DNA of 64,000 nucleotides from Rugosimonospora africana (GCF_016862975.1 NZ_BONZ01000021.1:1-64000), one strand, 5' to 3'; shown: positions 17,621 to 26,996, counted from the stretch's first letter. Notes: generated by a model not told the origin, from the sequence alone. Translations and numbers: made by a program.

Positions 17621-19318
17621 TCAGGCGTTGTAGACCTCGAACTCGGAGACCTGCCCGGCCGGCCAGCCGGTGTTCGCGGTGAACGTCAGCCTCAGGTACC
17701 GGACGCTGGCGGCGGCCGGGAACACGATGGTGGCGGTGTTGCCGGTCGCCGGGTTGAACGTGTATCCGGCCGGACCCGCCACGGTCGTGAACGCCGACCC
17801 GTCGGTGCTGCCCGACACCGACACAGTCTGGGTGCGGGTGTTCCAGGCCGAGGCCGGCGGCAACTTCAGCACCACGCGCCGGGTGCTCATCGTCGCGCCG
17901 AGGTCCACCTGGAGCCACTGCGGGAACGCGTTGTTGGCACTCTCCCAGTACGTGCCGGGATCGTCGTCGACGGCGTTCGCGCTGCCGTACACCTGGGTGT
18001 GGCCGCTCTCCGCGGTCGGCCTGCGCAGCGCCAGGTTCGTGGTGCCGCCGCCGGAGACCACCGGCGGGGTGGGCCGGGTGGCGGTCAGCGGGAGCTGACC
18101 CTTGAGCATGCGGCCGCCGTCGCCGGTCAGCCGCAGGTAGTAGTCGGACGAGCAGGTGATGCCGTCCTCGTCCAGCGCCCACAGCCCGGAGTTCGCCGGT
18201 ACGCCCGAGGAGTGCTCGGCGGTCTTCGCGATCTGGTTCCCCTCGCCGTACTCGTCGAACATCGAGATGTAGATGCCCTGCGCGCCGACCCGCACCATGT
18301 TGTAGAACTGGCGCCACATGAAGTCGCCGTGCGCCCGCTGCCGCGCGGACACGTCGCCGGGCAGCACGCAGGGCTGGTAGTCGATGCCGTGCGCGTTGCA
18401 GTCGGCCTGGTCGGGCACGTTGATGTTCTGGTACACCGAGTCGGAGTCCGCCGCGGTGCCGATCGCGCCGACCATCCACGGGGACAGCGCGTTGAACGCG
18501 TGGTACGTGTCGAGGAAGCCGGGCCGGGAGCCGCCCACGCCGGTACGCCACTCCCGCGGCACTCCCCCGATCACGTAGCAGCCCTGACCCTTGAACCAGT
18601 TGATGACGTCGAGGCACGTCGCGGCGTCCCAGGGATGGTTGTTGTCGTTGTACCCGAAGCCCCAGACGCACACGACCGGCTTGCCGTTCTGCCGGGCGTA
18701 CGCGGCCGACGCGGTGTGCGCCGACATCTTGCCGTTCCAGTCGGCCTTGATCTCCGACTGCATGGCCGTCCAGCCGGTGACGTCGTACATGATGTAGAAC
18801 TTGCGCCCGTACGCCTCGGCCGCCGAGCGCACCCTCGCCGCCATGGCGTCCCGGGTCGGCCCCTCGGAGCTGTTGGGGTTGAACCGCTGGAGGGCCGCGG
18901 TGTCGCAGCCGTACTGCTGCATCCACTGGAAGTGAGTGTTGACCGTCTGCTGGTCGTACGACGAGAACAGGGTCGCCGGCGCTCCGTTGTTGAGGTTCGC
19001 GTAGGCGGTCTGGTATCCCCTGGCGTACTCCCGCATGTCCGGCCACGCCTTGATGACGTTGTTGCTCGGCGACGGTGCCTGGGACCAGTTCTGGCTCCAG
19101 TGCCACCAGGCGTTGATCGGGGCACCGTCGCCCGGGCAGGCGAACCAGCCCTGGTAGCCCACGGTTATCTTGCCGACCACGTCCCCGACCGGGCTCGCCG
19201 CGGTGGCGGCGCCGGCGGTGGCGGCATCGGCAGTGGCGGCGAGTTCGGTGGCCGACAGCGCGGCGAGGGTGGTACCGGCGAGGGCGCTGGTGAGGACCGA
19301 GCGGCGGGTGACTCCCAT
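17621..19318 (-). CDS. Secreted GH71/GH99-like hydrolase with C-terminal discoidin (CBM32-type) domain
   Basis: 565 aa. Tat-like signal peptide (TRRSVLTSALAG, cleavage near residue 32). A TIM-barrel-like domain at about 40-400 has GKITVGYQGWFACPGDG, HWSQNW, YIMYDVTGW, CVWGFGYNDNNHPW, GQGCYVIGGVPREWR and ISMFDEYGEGNQI. These are features of the GH71/GH99-like group that includes alpha-glucan and mannan endo-enzymes and proteins labelled xylosidase/arabinosidase. The F5/8 type C domain at about 430-565 (NLALRRPTAESGHTQ, DDDPGTYWES, WLQVDLG, YLRLTF) should bind glycans. ATG 19318 with GGAAGGAG upstream. Exact substrate unknown. Confidence 0.82.
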   Translation of the reverse strand: MGVTRRSVLTSALAGTTLAALSATELAATADAATAGAATAASPVGDVVGKITVGYQGWFACPGDGAPINAWWHWSQNWSQAPSPSNNVIKAWPDMREYARGYQTAYANLNNGAPATLFSSYDQQTVNTHFQWMQQYGCDTAALQRFNPNSSEGPTRDAMAARVRSAAEAYGRKFYIMYDVTGWTAMQSEIKADWNGKMSAHTASAAYARQNGKPVVCVWGFGYNDNNHPWDAATCLDVINWFKGQGCYVIGGVPREWRTGVGGSRPGFLDTYHAFNALSPWMVGAIGTAADSDSVYQNINVPDQADCNAHGIDYQPCVLPGDVSARQRAHGDFMWRQFYNMVRVGAQGIYISMFDEYGEGNQIAKTAEHSSGVPANSGLWALDEDGITCSSDYYLRLTGDGGRMLKGQLPLTATRPTPPVVSGGGTTNLALRRPTAESGHTQVYGSANAVDDDPGTYWESANNAFPQWLQVDLGATMSTRRVVLKLPPASAWNTRTQTVSVSGSTDGSAFTTVAGPAGYTFNPATGNTATIVFPAAASVRYLRLTFTANTGWPAGQVSEFEVYNA

Positions 19319-19639
19319 GTGCACTCCTTCCCACGGGCTGCCCGGCCGGGACGCGGCCGGGCAGCCTGGACGGACCCGACCGGGACGGAGGTCGGGCGGG
19401 GATCTCAGCGACGATCCCAGCGTGGATCTCATTGATCGAGCGCGATCGCTGCCTCATCCTGCCAGCCGCCGACAGATCCTCGCAATAGTTCGATAACACA
19501 CGCGCAATCTTTTGCGGAAACGTAGCAAGACTGCATCCACACGGTCGCGGGTGCGCGCGATACCGGTGAGCGCCGGCCGCTCCGGGGATGACTGCCGCCG
19601 GGTTATGCTGGCGGGCTGCCTACCGTCAGGAGGACGCAC
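19319..19639. other. 321-bp intergenic region
   Basis: Divergent space between the GH71/99-like gene and the GrpB-family gene. It holds a short inverted repeat CGCAA-TCTT-TTGCG (19503-19516), which may be an operator, and a cluster of GATC-containing words (about 19400-19450). No gene is supported here. Confidence 0.5.
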
Positions 19640-20226
19640 ATGGCCACCGACCCCACGCTCGTCGAGCGGATCGTCAGCACCCAGGAGGAACTGGACTCCG
19701 CCTACGTCGACGGCCCGCCACCCCCGGCCCCCATCGTGGTCGTCGACTACGACCCGGCCTGGCCGGACCTGTACGACCGGGAACAGCGGCGCATCCGCGA
19801 CCTGCTCGGCGACTCGGTGGTCGCGGTGGAGCACGTCGGATCGACATCGGTACCGGGCCTGGCCGCCAAGCCGATCATCGACATCGATCTGGTCGTACCC
19901 GACTCCGCCGACGAGGACGCCTACCTGCCCGCGCTCGTCGCGGCCGGGTACCGGCTGACCGTCCGGGAGCCGAACTGGCACGAGCACCGGATGTTCAAGG
20001 GCCCGGACACGAACCTCAACTGCACGTGTTCTCGCCGAACTGCCCGGAGACCACGCGCCACACGGTGTTCCGCGACTGGCTGCGCGCGCACCCGGAGGAC
20101 CGGGACCGGTACGCCGAGACCAAGCGCCGGCTCGCCGGCGGCACCGACGACATCCGGGCGTACACGGACGCGAAGAACGACGTCATCGACGACATCTACC
20201 GGCGGGCGTTCGCGGCCGGCGACTGA
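19640..20226 (+). pseudogene. GrpB-family nucleotidyltransferase-fold protein, frameshifted
   Basis: The first frame encodes the GrpB/UPF0157 start: IVVVDYDPAWPDLYDREQ, VEHVGSTSVPGLAAKPIIDIDL, GYRLTVREPNWHEHRMFKGPDTNLN. The family continuation (LHVFSPNCPE, FRDWLRAHPEDRDRYAETKR, TDAKNDVIDDI) is in another frame. One extra C at about 20020 (AACTG to AACCTG) restores the expected NLHVFS. So the gene is interrupted by a one-base deletion or the sequence has an error. GrpB proteins belong to the nucleotidyltransferase superfamily; the function of most is unknown. Intact length would be about 195 aa. Confidence 0.82.
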
Positions 20227-20250
20227 TCCGTGCGCCGGGGCGACCGGTCG

Positions 20251-20766
20251 CTACCCTCGGGCGTCCAGCACCTTGCGGAACACGACCTCGTGCCGGCGGT
20301 ACCCCATGCGGTGCTCGTAGAACGGCATCGAGGTCGGGTTGTCCGCGTTGCTCTCCAGGGTCACCACCTCGGCTCCCCGCTCGACGGCCCACCGCTCGGC
20401 CGCCGTCATGAGCGCGGTACCGACCCCGGACCGCCGGTACGGCTCGGCGACGCTCAGCGAGTCGACGTGCACCCGGCGGCGCCGGAAGTCGCTCTGCACC
20501 TGGCGGGCGGCCGACGGCAGCGGCTCGAGGAGCCGGGCGGACAGTTCTCCGGCCAGCGTGCCGTCCACCGCGGCGGTGAGGACGAGCATCGACGGATCGG
20601 CGACGAGCTTCTGGTACAGCTCGGCGAACCACTCCACCAGACCGTCGGGGTCGGGCTCCTGCGCGGTGTCCGGGTTGATGCTGGCGAAAAACCGGCCGCT
20701 GTCGATCCAGAGCTGGGCCAGGCCGGCGGCGTCGTCGACGGTGGCCGGGCGTACCACGACTGACAT
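20251..20766 (-). CDS. GNAT-family N-acetyltransferase
   Basis: 171 aa. The GNAT fold is visible: N-terminal VVRPATVDDAAGLAQLW, the central strand VHVDSLSVAEPYRRSGVGTALM with the acetyl-CoA pyrophosphate loop (RRSGVG, near residue 110-116), and the C-terminal VVTLESNADNPTSMPFYEHRMGY. It transfers an acetyl group from acetyl-CoA to an unknown amine. ATG 20766. It converges with the GrpB-like gene. Confidence 0.88.
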   Translation of the reverse strand: MSVVVRPATVDDAAGLAQLWIDSGRFFASINPDTAQEPDPDGLVEWFAELYQKLVADPSMLVLTAAVDGTLAGELSARLLEPLPSAARQVQSDFRRRRVHVDSLSVAEPYRRSGVGTALMTAAERWAVERGAEVVTLESNADNPTSMPFYEHRMGYRRHEVVFRKVLDARG

Positions 20767-20838
20767 GACCGCCAGTATCGCGCCCGGCCGCCCGCGCCGG
20801 CCGGCCGGGCCGGAACGGCCGGCTCCCTGCCCCGGATG

Positions 20839-21783
20839 TCAGGCCGGCCCGCCGAACCGGTAGGTGACGCCGGTCAGGCGCTCCGACTCGGCCCACAGCC
20901 GGCGCTGCGCCTCCGGGTCGCGGGCCGCCTCGCTCGGCTCGATCCGGACCGGGTGCCCGGATGCCCGCAGCAGCCGCCCGTCCGGCCCGTAGTACTCGCC
21001 GCCGCGCGCCCGCGGGTCGGTCGCCGCCCGCAGTGTGGCGAGCGCACCGGTGGCGGCATCCGGCTGCCCGGCCAGCCGGGTCAGCAGCCACACGGCCAGG
21101 CGCGCCGGGGCGGCGGTGTGGCGCGGAAGCTCGGTCGGTACCAGGCCGGGCTCCGCCGCCAGCGCGACCGGGCGGGCGGCCGCGGCGGCCAGGCGGCGCT
21201 GCAGTTCAAGGGTGAACATCAGGTTCGCCAGCTTCGACTGGCTGTACGCGGCCGGCCTCCGGTACCGGCGGCGCGCGAAGTGCAGGTCGTCGAAGTCGAT
21301 CCGGCCGCCACGGTGGACCAGGCTGCTGACCGTCACGATCCGGGCGCCCGGGGTGGGCAGCAGCCGGTCGAGCAGCCGCCCGGTCAGCGCGAAGTGGCCG
21401 AGATGGTTGGTGCCGAACTGGCGCTCGAAACCGTCCTCGGTCCGGCCGAACGGCGGCATCATCAGCCCCGCGTTGTTGATCAGCAGATCCAGGCGCGGGT
21501 ACCGCGACCGGATCCGGTCGGCGGCCTGGCATACCGAGGCGAGCGAGGCGAGGTCGAGGCCCAGCGGGTCGACCGCCGCATCCGGTACCGTGCCGGCGAT
21601 CCGCGCGGCCGCGGCGTTCGCCCGGCCGGCGTCCCGGCAGGCGAGGACCACGGTGGCGCCGTGCGCGGCGAGGACCGTCGCGGTCTCGAACCCGATGCCG
21701 GTGTTGGCCCCGGTGACGACGGCGGTGCGCCCCCGCTGGTCGCCGACCTCGCCGGCGACCCACCCGTCCGTCCAACGGCTCAC
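20839..21783 (-). CDS. Short-chain dehydrogenase/reductase (retinol-dehydrogenase/WWOX-like)
   Basis: 314 aa SDR with the NAD(P) site TGANTGIGFETA (near residue 25), NNAG, the Ser of VTVSSLVHRGG and the YSQSKLANLMF motif (Tyr-x3-Lys pair). The long form with LTRLAGQPDAATGALATLRAA is typical of actinobacterial oxidoreductases of unknown substrate. GTG 21783 is chosen because GGAGGTGACGC precedes it. It is divergent from a TetR regulator, the usual arrangement for a TetR-controlled SDR. Confidence 0.87.
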   Translation of the reverse strand: MSRWTDGWVAGEVGDQRGRTAVVTGANTGIGFETATVLAAHGATVVLACRDAGRANAAAARIAGTVPDAAVDPLGLDLASLASVCQAADRIRSRYPRLDLLINNAGLMMPPFGRTEDGFERQFGTNHLGHFALTGRLLDRLLPTPGARIVTVSSLVHRGGRIDFDDLHFARRRYRRPAAYSQSKLANLMFTLELQRRLAAAAARPVALAAEPGLVPTELPRHTAAPARLAVWLLTRLAGQPDAATGALATLRAATDPRARGGEYYGPDGRLLRASGHPVRIEPSEAARDPEAQRRLWAESERLTGVTYRFGGPA

Positions 21784-21887
21784 TCGCGTCACCTCCACAG
21801 GTGCCCGCCGCCGCGTCGCTGGTTGCCGGCGCGACCGCCATCTAGTGTCGGGATGGACGTCCGGTGGGGACGGCCGTACCGACTGGT

Positions 21888-21940
21888 CCGGGGCGTACGT
21901 CCCGGGTCGTCCGAATAGCGAGTCCGATGAGCGAGTCCGA
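21888..21940. promoter_or_regulatory. Palindrome and three 13-bp direct repeats between SDR and TetR genes
   Basis: CCGGGGCGTACGTCCCGG (21888-21905) is an 18-bp palindrome with one mismatched base pair. It is followed by GTCCGA at 21909, 21922 and 21935 in a 13-bp period with AGCGA between. Both lie in the divergent control region, where the TetR protein would be expected to bind. Confidence 0.45.
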
Positions 21941-21965
21941 CACGGCGAGGAGGCGCGAACCGGCG

Positions 21966-22694
21966 ATGACGGACACGCCCTCCACGACCGGTACCCCGGC
22001 CGGCGCCGGGACCGCCGGCGACGGCCCGCGCCCCGGTCGGGCGCCCCGCGCGGACGCCCAGCGCAACCGGGCCCGGGTGCTCCAGACGGCGGCGGAGGTG
22101 TTCGCCGCCGAGGGGCTGTCGGTGCCGGTCCACGAGATCGCCCGGCGTGCCGGGGTGGGTACCGGCACGGTCAGCCGCCATTTTCCCACCAAGGAGGACC
22201 TGTTCGCGGCGATCCTGCTGGACCGCATGGCGGTGCTGGCCGGCCGGGCGGACGAACTGGCCGCCACCCGGGAGCCGGGCGAGGCGTTCTTCGCGTTCTT
22301 CGCCACGCTGATTCACGAGGGGGCCGCCCACCGGGGTCTCGCCGAGGCGCTCGCCGGGGCCTGCGACGTCGAGGCGGCGGCGGTGCGCGCCGGGCACGAC
22401 GTACCCGGCCGGCTGCGTGCCCTGCTCGGCCGGGCACGGGAGGCGGGCTCGGTCCGGGCCGGCATCACCTACACCGACGTGAAGGCGCTGATGGCCGGCT
22501 GCCTCGCCCGGGCGGCCGAGGACGGCCGGGACGCTGACCGCGACGAGCCGGGCGACGGCGACCATGGCGCCAACGACGACGGTGCCAACGACAGCAGCGG
22601 GCTGGACCGGGTCATCGCGGTGGTCTGCGCGGGGCTGCGCGCGACACCTCCCGGCCCGCATGAGACGCCTCCCGGCCCGCCGGTGGCCGGCTAG
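21966..22694 (+). CDS. TetR-family transcriptional regulator
   Basis: 242 aa. The N-terminal HTH at about residues 25-72 (NRARVLQTAAEVFAAEGLS, HEIARRAGVGTGTVSRHFPTKEDLF) is classical TetR. The C-terminal ligand domain (ILLDRMAVLAGRADEL, EAFFAFFATLIHEGA) is of the type often annotated next to SDR genes. A Asp/Gly/Asn-rich insert sits near residue 200. ATG 21966 with GAGGAGG 12 nt upstream; ATG 21927 in frame is possible. Probably controls the divergent SDR. Confidence 0.87.
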   Translation: MTDTPSTTGTPAGAGTAGDGPRPGRAPRADAQRNRARVLQTAAEVFAAEGLSVPVHEIARRAGVGTGTVSRHFPTKEDLFAAILLDRMAVLAGRADELAATREPGEAFFAFFATLIHEGAAHRGLAEALAGACDVEAAAVRAGHDVPGRLRALLGRAREAGSVRAGITYTDVKALMAGCLARAAEDGRDADRDEPGDGDHGANDDGANDSSGLDRVIAVVCAGLRATPPGPHETPPGPPVAG

Positions 22695-22746
22695 CGCCCG
22701 GATATTCCCGTCGATCACGCGTGCCCGGTTGGGGCACACTGTTGCG

Positions 22747-24402
22747 GTGCTGCTGACCATCACCTCGACCGCGCCTGTAGCCACCGACCTCGGATTCCTG
22801 CTGCACAAGCATCCGGGGCGGGTGCAGGAGTTCGACCTGGCGGCCGGCCGCGCGCACGTGTTCTACCCGGAGGCCGACGAGCGGCGGTGCACCGCGGCGC
22901 TGCTGCTGGAGGTCGACCCCATCGCGCTGGTACGCGGCAGGCGAGCCGGTGCGCCGGACGCGTTCTCGCTGGCGCAGTACGTCAACGACCGGCCGTACGC
23001 GGCCTCGTCGATGCTCGCGGTCGCCCTCGGCCGGGTGTTCCGCACCGCGCTGGCCGGACGCTGTGACGCGCGGCCCGACCTGCCCGGCCGGCCGCTGCCG
23101 CTGGCGATCCACGTGCCGGCGCTGGCATGCCGGGGCGGCGCGGCCCTGGCCGAGCGGCTGTTCGCCCCGCTGGGCTGGTCGGTGCGGGCCACCGCGGTCG
23201 CGCTGGACCCGGCGATTCCGGCGTGGGGCGAGTCCCGCTACCTCGACCTGCGGCTGTCCGGCGAGGTACGGCTGGCGGATGCGCTGAACCACCTGTACGT
23301 GCTGCTGCCCGTGCTGGACGACGCGAAGCACTACTGGGTCGGCATCGACGAGGTCGAGAAGCTGGTCCGGGCCGGGCAGGGTTGGCTGGGTACCCACCCG
23401 GAGCGCCGCCTGATCGCCGAGCGGTACCTGGCGCACCGGCGCGGCCTGGTGACCACGGCGGTCGGGCGGCTGGCCGAGGTCGACGACACGGAGCCAGAGG
23501 TGCTGGACAACGCGGTGCCCGACGACGAGCCGGCCGAGCCCGCGGGAATCCCGCCAACGGCCGACACCCTTGTGGCGACCGGAACTCTTGCAACGGCCGA
23601 CACCCTTGTGGCCGGCGGAACCCAGGCAACGGCGGCGGGGACCGCCGACGAGGCTTCCGAGGCGGTTGCCGACCGGCAGCCGGGGCTGGCCGTCCAGCGC
23701 AGGAACGCGGTGCTGGCCGCGTTGCGCGCCGCCGGCGCCGGGCGGGTCGTCGACCTGGGGTGCGGCGGAGGTGCGCTGACCGGGGACCTGCTCGACGAGC
23801 CGTCGGTCACGCAGGTGCTCGGGGTCGACGTGTCGCACCGGGCGCTGGAGGTCGCCGCGCGCCGGCTGCGACTGGACCGGCTGCCCGAGAAGCGCCGCGA
23901 CCGGGTGACGCTGATCCAGTCGTCGCTGACCTACCGCGACACCCGCATCGCCGGCTTCGACGCGGCCGTGCTCATGGAGGTCATCGAGCACCTGGACCCG
24001 CCGCGCCTGCCGGCGCTGGAACGTTGCGTGTTCGGGTACGCCCGGCCCGGTACGGTCGTGGTGACCACCCCGAACGCGGAGTACAACGTGCGGTACCCGG
24101 GGCTGCCCGCCGGTACCCTGCGCCACCGCGACCACCGGTTCGAGTGGACGCGCGAGCAGTTCCGCCAGTGGGCGGCCGGGGTCGCGTCCCGGTACGGGTA
24201 CGCGGTGCGGCACGAGCCCGTCGGGCCGGACGACCCCGAGGTCGGGTCGCCCACCCAGTTGGCCGTGTTCACCGACGCCAGCGACAGCAAGGCAGTCGCC
24301 GACATGACCGGCGGCACGGCGGAAACGAACGAGGCGTCGGCGAAGACGAACGAGGCGTCGGGGACGACCGCCGACGACGAGGCGAAGGGGGAGGCCGCGT
24401 GA
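22747..24402 (+). CDS. hen1: Bacterial Hen1 RNA 3'-terminal ribose 2'-O-methyltransferase
   Basis: 551 aa. N-terminal Hen1-specific domain (about 1-240: LLTITSTAPVATDLGFLLHKHPGR, VFYPEADERRC, VNDRPYAASSMLAVAL) and a C-terminal methyltransferase (about 310-510) with the SAM loop DLGCGGGAL (near 335) and the metal motif EVIEHLDPPRL (near 409). The enzyme marks the repaired RNA 3' end before Pnkp reseals it. A variable linker with 36-bp repeats separates the domains, and a short TNEAS repeat lies at the C-terminus. GTG 22747. Its TGA overlaps the pnkp GTG by four bases. Confidence 0.95.
   Translation: MLLTITSTAPVATDLGFLLHKHPGRVQEFDLAAGRAHVFYPEADERRCTAALLLEVDPIALVRGRRAGAPDAFSLAQYVNDRPYAASSMLAVALGRVFRTALAGRCDARPDLPGRPLPLAIHVPALACRGGAALAERLFAPLGWSVRATAVALDPAIPAWGESRYLDLRLSGEVRLADALNHLYVLLPVLDDAKHYWVGIDEVEKLVRAGQGWLGTHPERRLIAERYLAHRRGLVTTAVGRLAEVDDTEPEVLDNAVPDDEPAEPAGIPPTADTLVATGTLATADTLVAGGTQATAAGTADEASEAVADRQPGLAVQRRNAVLAALRAAGAGRVVDLGCGGGALTGDLLDEPSVTQVLGVDVSHRALEVAARRLRLDRLPEKRRDRVTLIQSSLTYRDTRIAGFDAAVLMEVIEHLDPPRLPALERCVFGYARPGTVVVTTPNAEYNVRYPGLPAGTLRHRDHRFEWTREQFRQWAAGVASRYGYAVRHEPVGPDDPEVGSPTQLAVFTDASDSKAVADMTGGTAETNEASAKTNEASGTTADDEAKGEAA
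23555..23630 (+). repeat. 36-bp tandem repeat in the hen1 inter-domain linker
   Basis: CAACGGCCGACACCCTTGTG recurs at 23555 and 23591, and CAACGG again at 23627, a 36-bp period with two full units and a partial third. It encodes a 12-residue TADTLVA..-type repeat, so unit number can change without a frameshift. Confidence 0.85.
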
Positions 24403-26996
24403 GCGACACGCTGACCGAAGCATCGGCTACCGTCCCGGCCACCGAGCCGATCCGGCTCGGCATCCCCGCCATGGCCCTCGTGGTCCTCGTCGGCGTCTCC
24501 GGCTCGGGCAAGTCCACGTTCGCGCGCGACCACTTCGGCCCGTTCGAGGTGATCTCCAGCGACTACTGCCGGGGTCTGGTCTCCGGGGACGAGAACGACC
24601 AGGCGGCCACCGCCGACGCGTTCGACGTCCTGCACTACATCGCCGGGAAGCGGCTGGCCGCCGGGCGCCTGACCGTGGTGGACGCGACGAACACGCAGCC
24701 CGAGGCGCGGCGCAAGCTCGTCGAGCTGGCCAGGGCGCACGACGTCCTGCCGGTGGCCGTGGTGCTCGACGTACCCGAGAAGGTCTGCGTCCGGCGCAAC
24801 GCGCAGCGCCCGGACCGCGACTTCGGAGCGCACGTCGTTCGCCGGCAGCGCGACCAGTTGCGCCGGAGCCTGCGCGGGCTGGCCCGGGAAGGGTTCCGCC
24901 GGGTGCACGTGCTGCACGATGAGCGGGAGATCTCCGCCGCCGTGGTGGTGCGCGAGCGGCTGCTCTCCGACTTCCGGCACCTGACCGGACCGTTCGACGT
25001 CATCGGGGACGTACACGGCTGCCGCGCCGAGCTGGAGGAGTTGCTGGAGGCGCTCGGGTACCAGATCAGCCGGGACTCCTCGGGCCGGCCGGTCGACGCG
25101 GCGCACCCGGAGCGGACCGCGGTGTTCCTCGGCGACCTGGTCGACCGCGGCCCCGACTCCCCCGGCGTACTGCGCCTGGTGATGGGCATGGTCGCCGCCG
25201 GGCACGCGCAGGCGGTCCCGGGCAACCACGAGAACAAGCTGGTCAAGGCGCTGTCCGGCCGGAGTGTCCAGCGCACTCACGGGCTGGCCGAGACGCTGGA
25301 CCAGCTGGCCGGCGAGTCCGACGAGTTCCGCGCCGAGGTGCTGGCGTTCTGCCGCGACCTGGTGTCGCACCGGATCCTCGACGGCGGCCGGCTGGTGGTC
25401 GCGCACGCCGGCCTGAAGGAGGCGTACCAGGGCCGGGCGTCCGGCCGGGTGCGCAGCTTCGCCCTGTACGGCGAGACCACCGGAGAGACCGACGAGTTCG
25501 GGTTGCCGGTGCGCTACCCCTGGGCCGACGACTACCGGGGTCCCGCGATGGTCCTCTATGGACACACACCGACCCCGGAACCGGTGTGGGTCAACAACAC
25601 CATGTGCCTGGACACCGGCTGCGTGTTCGGCGGGAAGCTGACCGCGCTGCGGTACCCGGAGAAGCACGTCGTCTCGGTGCCAGCGCACCGGGTCTGGTAC
25701 GAGCCGGCGAAGCCGTTCCCGCGCCCGGGTGAGGATTCCGGCCGCCGGGAGCCCGACCTGCTCGACATCGACGACGTGCTCGGCCGGCGCGGGGTCGAGA
25801 CCGGCCTGCTGGGTCGCGTGACGGTACGCGAGGAGCAGGCGGCCGGAGCCCTGGAGGTGATGAGCCGGTTCGCGCTGGACCCGCACTGGTTGCTGTACCT
25901 GCCGCCGACCATGGCGCCGTGCGCCACCTCGGCGCAGCCGGACCTGCTGGAGCACCCGGCCGAGGCGTTCGACGCGTACCGGGCCGACGGTGTCGCGCGG
26001 GTCATCTGCGAGCAGAAGCACATGGGCTCCCGCGCCGTCGCCCTGATCTGCCGCGACGAGCAGGTGGCCGTGCGGCGGTTCGGCGTCGCCGAGGACGCGG
26101 GCGGCGTGGTCTACACCCGGACCGGCCGGCCGTTCTTCGGACCGGAGACGACCGCGGCGCTGGTGGACCGGCTGCGCGCGACCGCCACCGCCGCCGGGCT
26201 GTGGGACCGGCTGGACACCGGATGGCTGCTGCTGGACTGCGAGCTGCTGCCCTGGTCGGCCAAGGCCGAGGAGCTGTTGCGCCACCAGTACGCGGCGGTC
26301 GGGGCGGCGGCCCGGTCGGCACTGCCGGCCGCCGTCGAGGCGCTGACCGCCGCCCGGGGCTCCGGGCTGGACGTGGACGCGCTGCTGACCCGTACCCGCG
26401 CCCGGGCGGTCAACGCGGAGGCGTTCACCGAGGCGTACCGCCGCTACTGCTGGCCCACCGACGGCCTGGACGGCGTCCGGATCGCCCCGTTCCAGCTGCT
26501 CGCTTCGGAGGGGGCGACCTACCAGGACCGCGACCACGGCTGGCACCTGGACGTCGCGGACCGGCTCGCCGAGGCGGCACCCGACCTGATCGAGACCACC
26601 CGGCGGCTGGCCGTCGACACCACCGACCCGGACTCCGTCGCGGCCGGGATCGCCTGGTGGCGGGAGCTGACCGAGGCCGGCGGCGAGGGCATGGTGGTCA
26701 AGCCGTGGGACAACCTGGTCCGCGCCGGGCGCGTCCCGGCACAGCCCGGCGTCAAGGTGCGGGGCCGGGAGTACCTGCGGATCATCTACGGCCCGGACTA
26801 CACCGAACCGGCGAACCTCGACCGGCTGCGCGAGCGCCGCAGCCTGAACCGCAAGCGGTCGCTGGCGCTGCGCGAGTATGCCCTCGGCCTGGAGGCCCTG
26901 TCCCGGGTCGCCGCCGGCGAACCGCTGTGGCGGGTCCACGAACCGGTGTTCGCGGTGCTCGCGCTGGAGTCCGAACCGGTGGACCCGCGGCTGTAG
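24399..26996 (+). CDS. pnkp: Polynucleotide kinase-phosphatase-adenylyltransferase Pnkp
   Basis: 865 aa, the size of known Pnkp. Kinase domain (about 20-180) with P-loop GVSGSGKST (31-39) phosphorylates 5'-OH ends. The metallophosphoesterase domain (about 195-480; DVIGDVHGC near 202, GDLVDRGPDS, GNHENK near 275, VVAHAG) removes 2',3'-cyclic or 3' phosphates. The adenylyltransferase domain (about 500-865) has the nucleotidyl Lys in EQKHMGS (near 539). With Hen1 it heals and seals ribotoxin-cut RNA. The GTG start lies in a four-base overlap with hen1, with GGGGAGG upstream. Confidence 0.96.
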   Translation: MSDTLTEASATVPATEPIRLGIPAMALVVLVGVSGSGKSTFARDHFGPFEVISSDYCRGLVSGDENDQAATADAFDVLHYIAGKRLAAGRLTVVDATNTQPEARRKLVELARAHDVLPVAVVLDVPEKVCVRRNAQRPDRDFGAHVVRRQRDQLRRSLRGLAREGFRRVHVLHDEREISAAVVVRERLLSDFRHLTGPFDVIGDVHGCRAELEELLEALGYQISRDSSGRPVDAAHPERTAVFLGDLVDRGPDSPGVLRLVMGMVAAGHAQAVPGNHENKLVKALSGRSVQRTHGLAETLDQLAGESDEFRAEVLAFCRDLVSHRILDGGRLVVAHAGLKEAYQGRASGRVRSFALYGETTGETDEFGLPVRYPWADDYRGPAMVLYGHTPTPEPVWVNNTMCLDTGCVFGGKLTALRYPEKHVVSVPAHRVWYEPAKPFPRPGEDSGRREPDLLDIDDVLGRRGVETGLLGRVTVREEQAAGALEVMSRFALDPHWLLYLPPTMAPCATSAQPDLLEHPAEAFDAYRADGVARVICEQKHMGSRAVALICRDEQVAVRRFGVAEDAGGVVYTRTGRPFFGPETTAALVDRLRATATAAGLWDRLDTGWLLLDCELLPWSAKAEELLRHQYAAVGAAARSALPAAVEALTAARGSGLDVDALLTRTRARAVNAEAFTEAYRRYCWPTDGLDGVRIAPFQLLASEGATYQDRDHGWHLDVADRLAEAAPDLIETTRRLAVDTTDPDSVAAGIAWWRELTEAGGEGMVVKPWDNLVRAGRVPAQPGVKVRGREYLRIIYGPDYTEPANLDRLRERRSLNRKRSLALREYALGLEALSRVAAGEPLWRVHEPVFAVLALESEPVDPRL

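Noticed and set aside
19503-19516. CGCAA-TCTT-TTGCG as a firm operator
   Set aside because: Only five-base arms and no second copy or matching regulator nearby; kept as a note in the intergenic entry.
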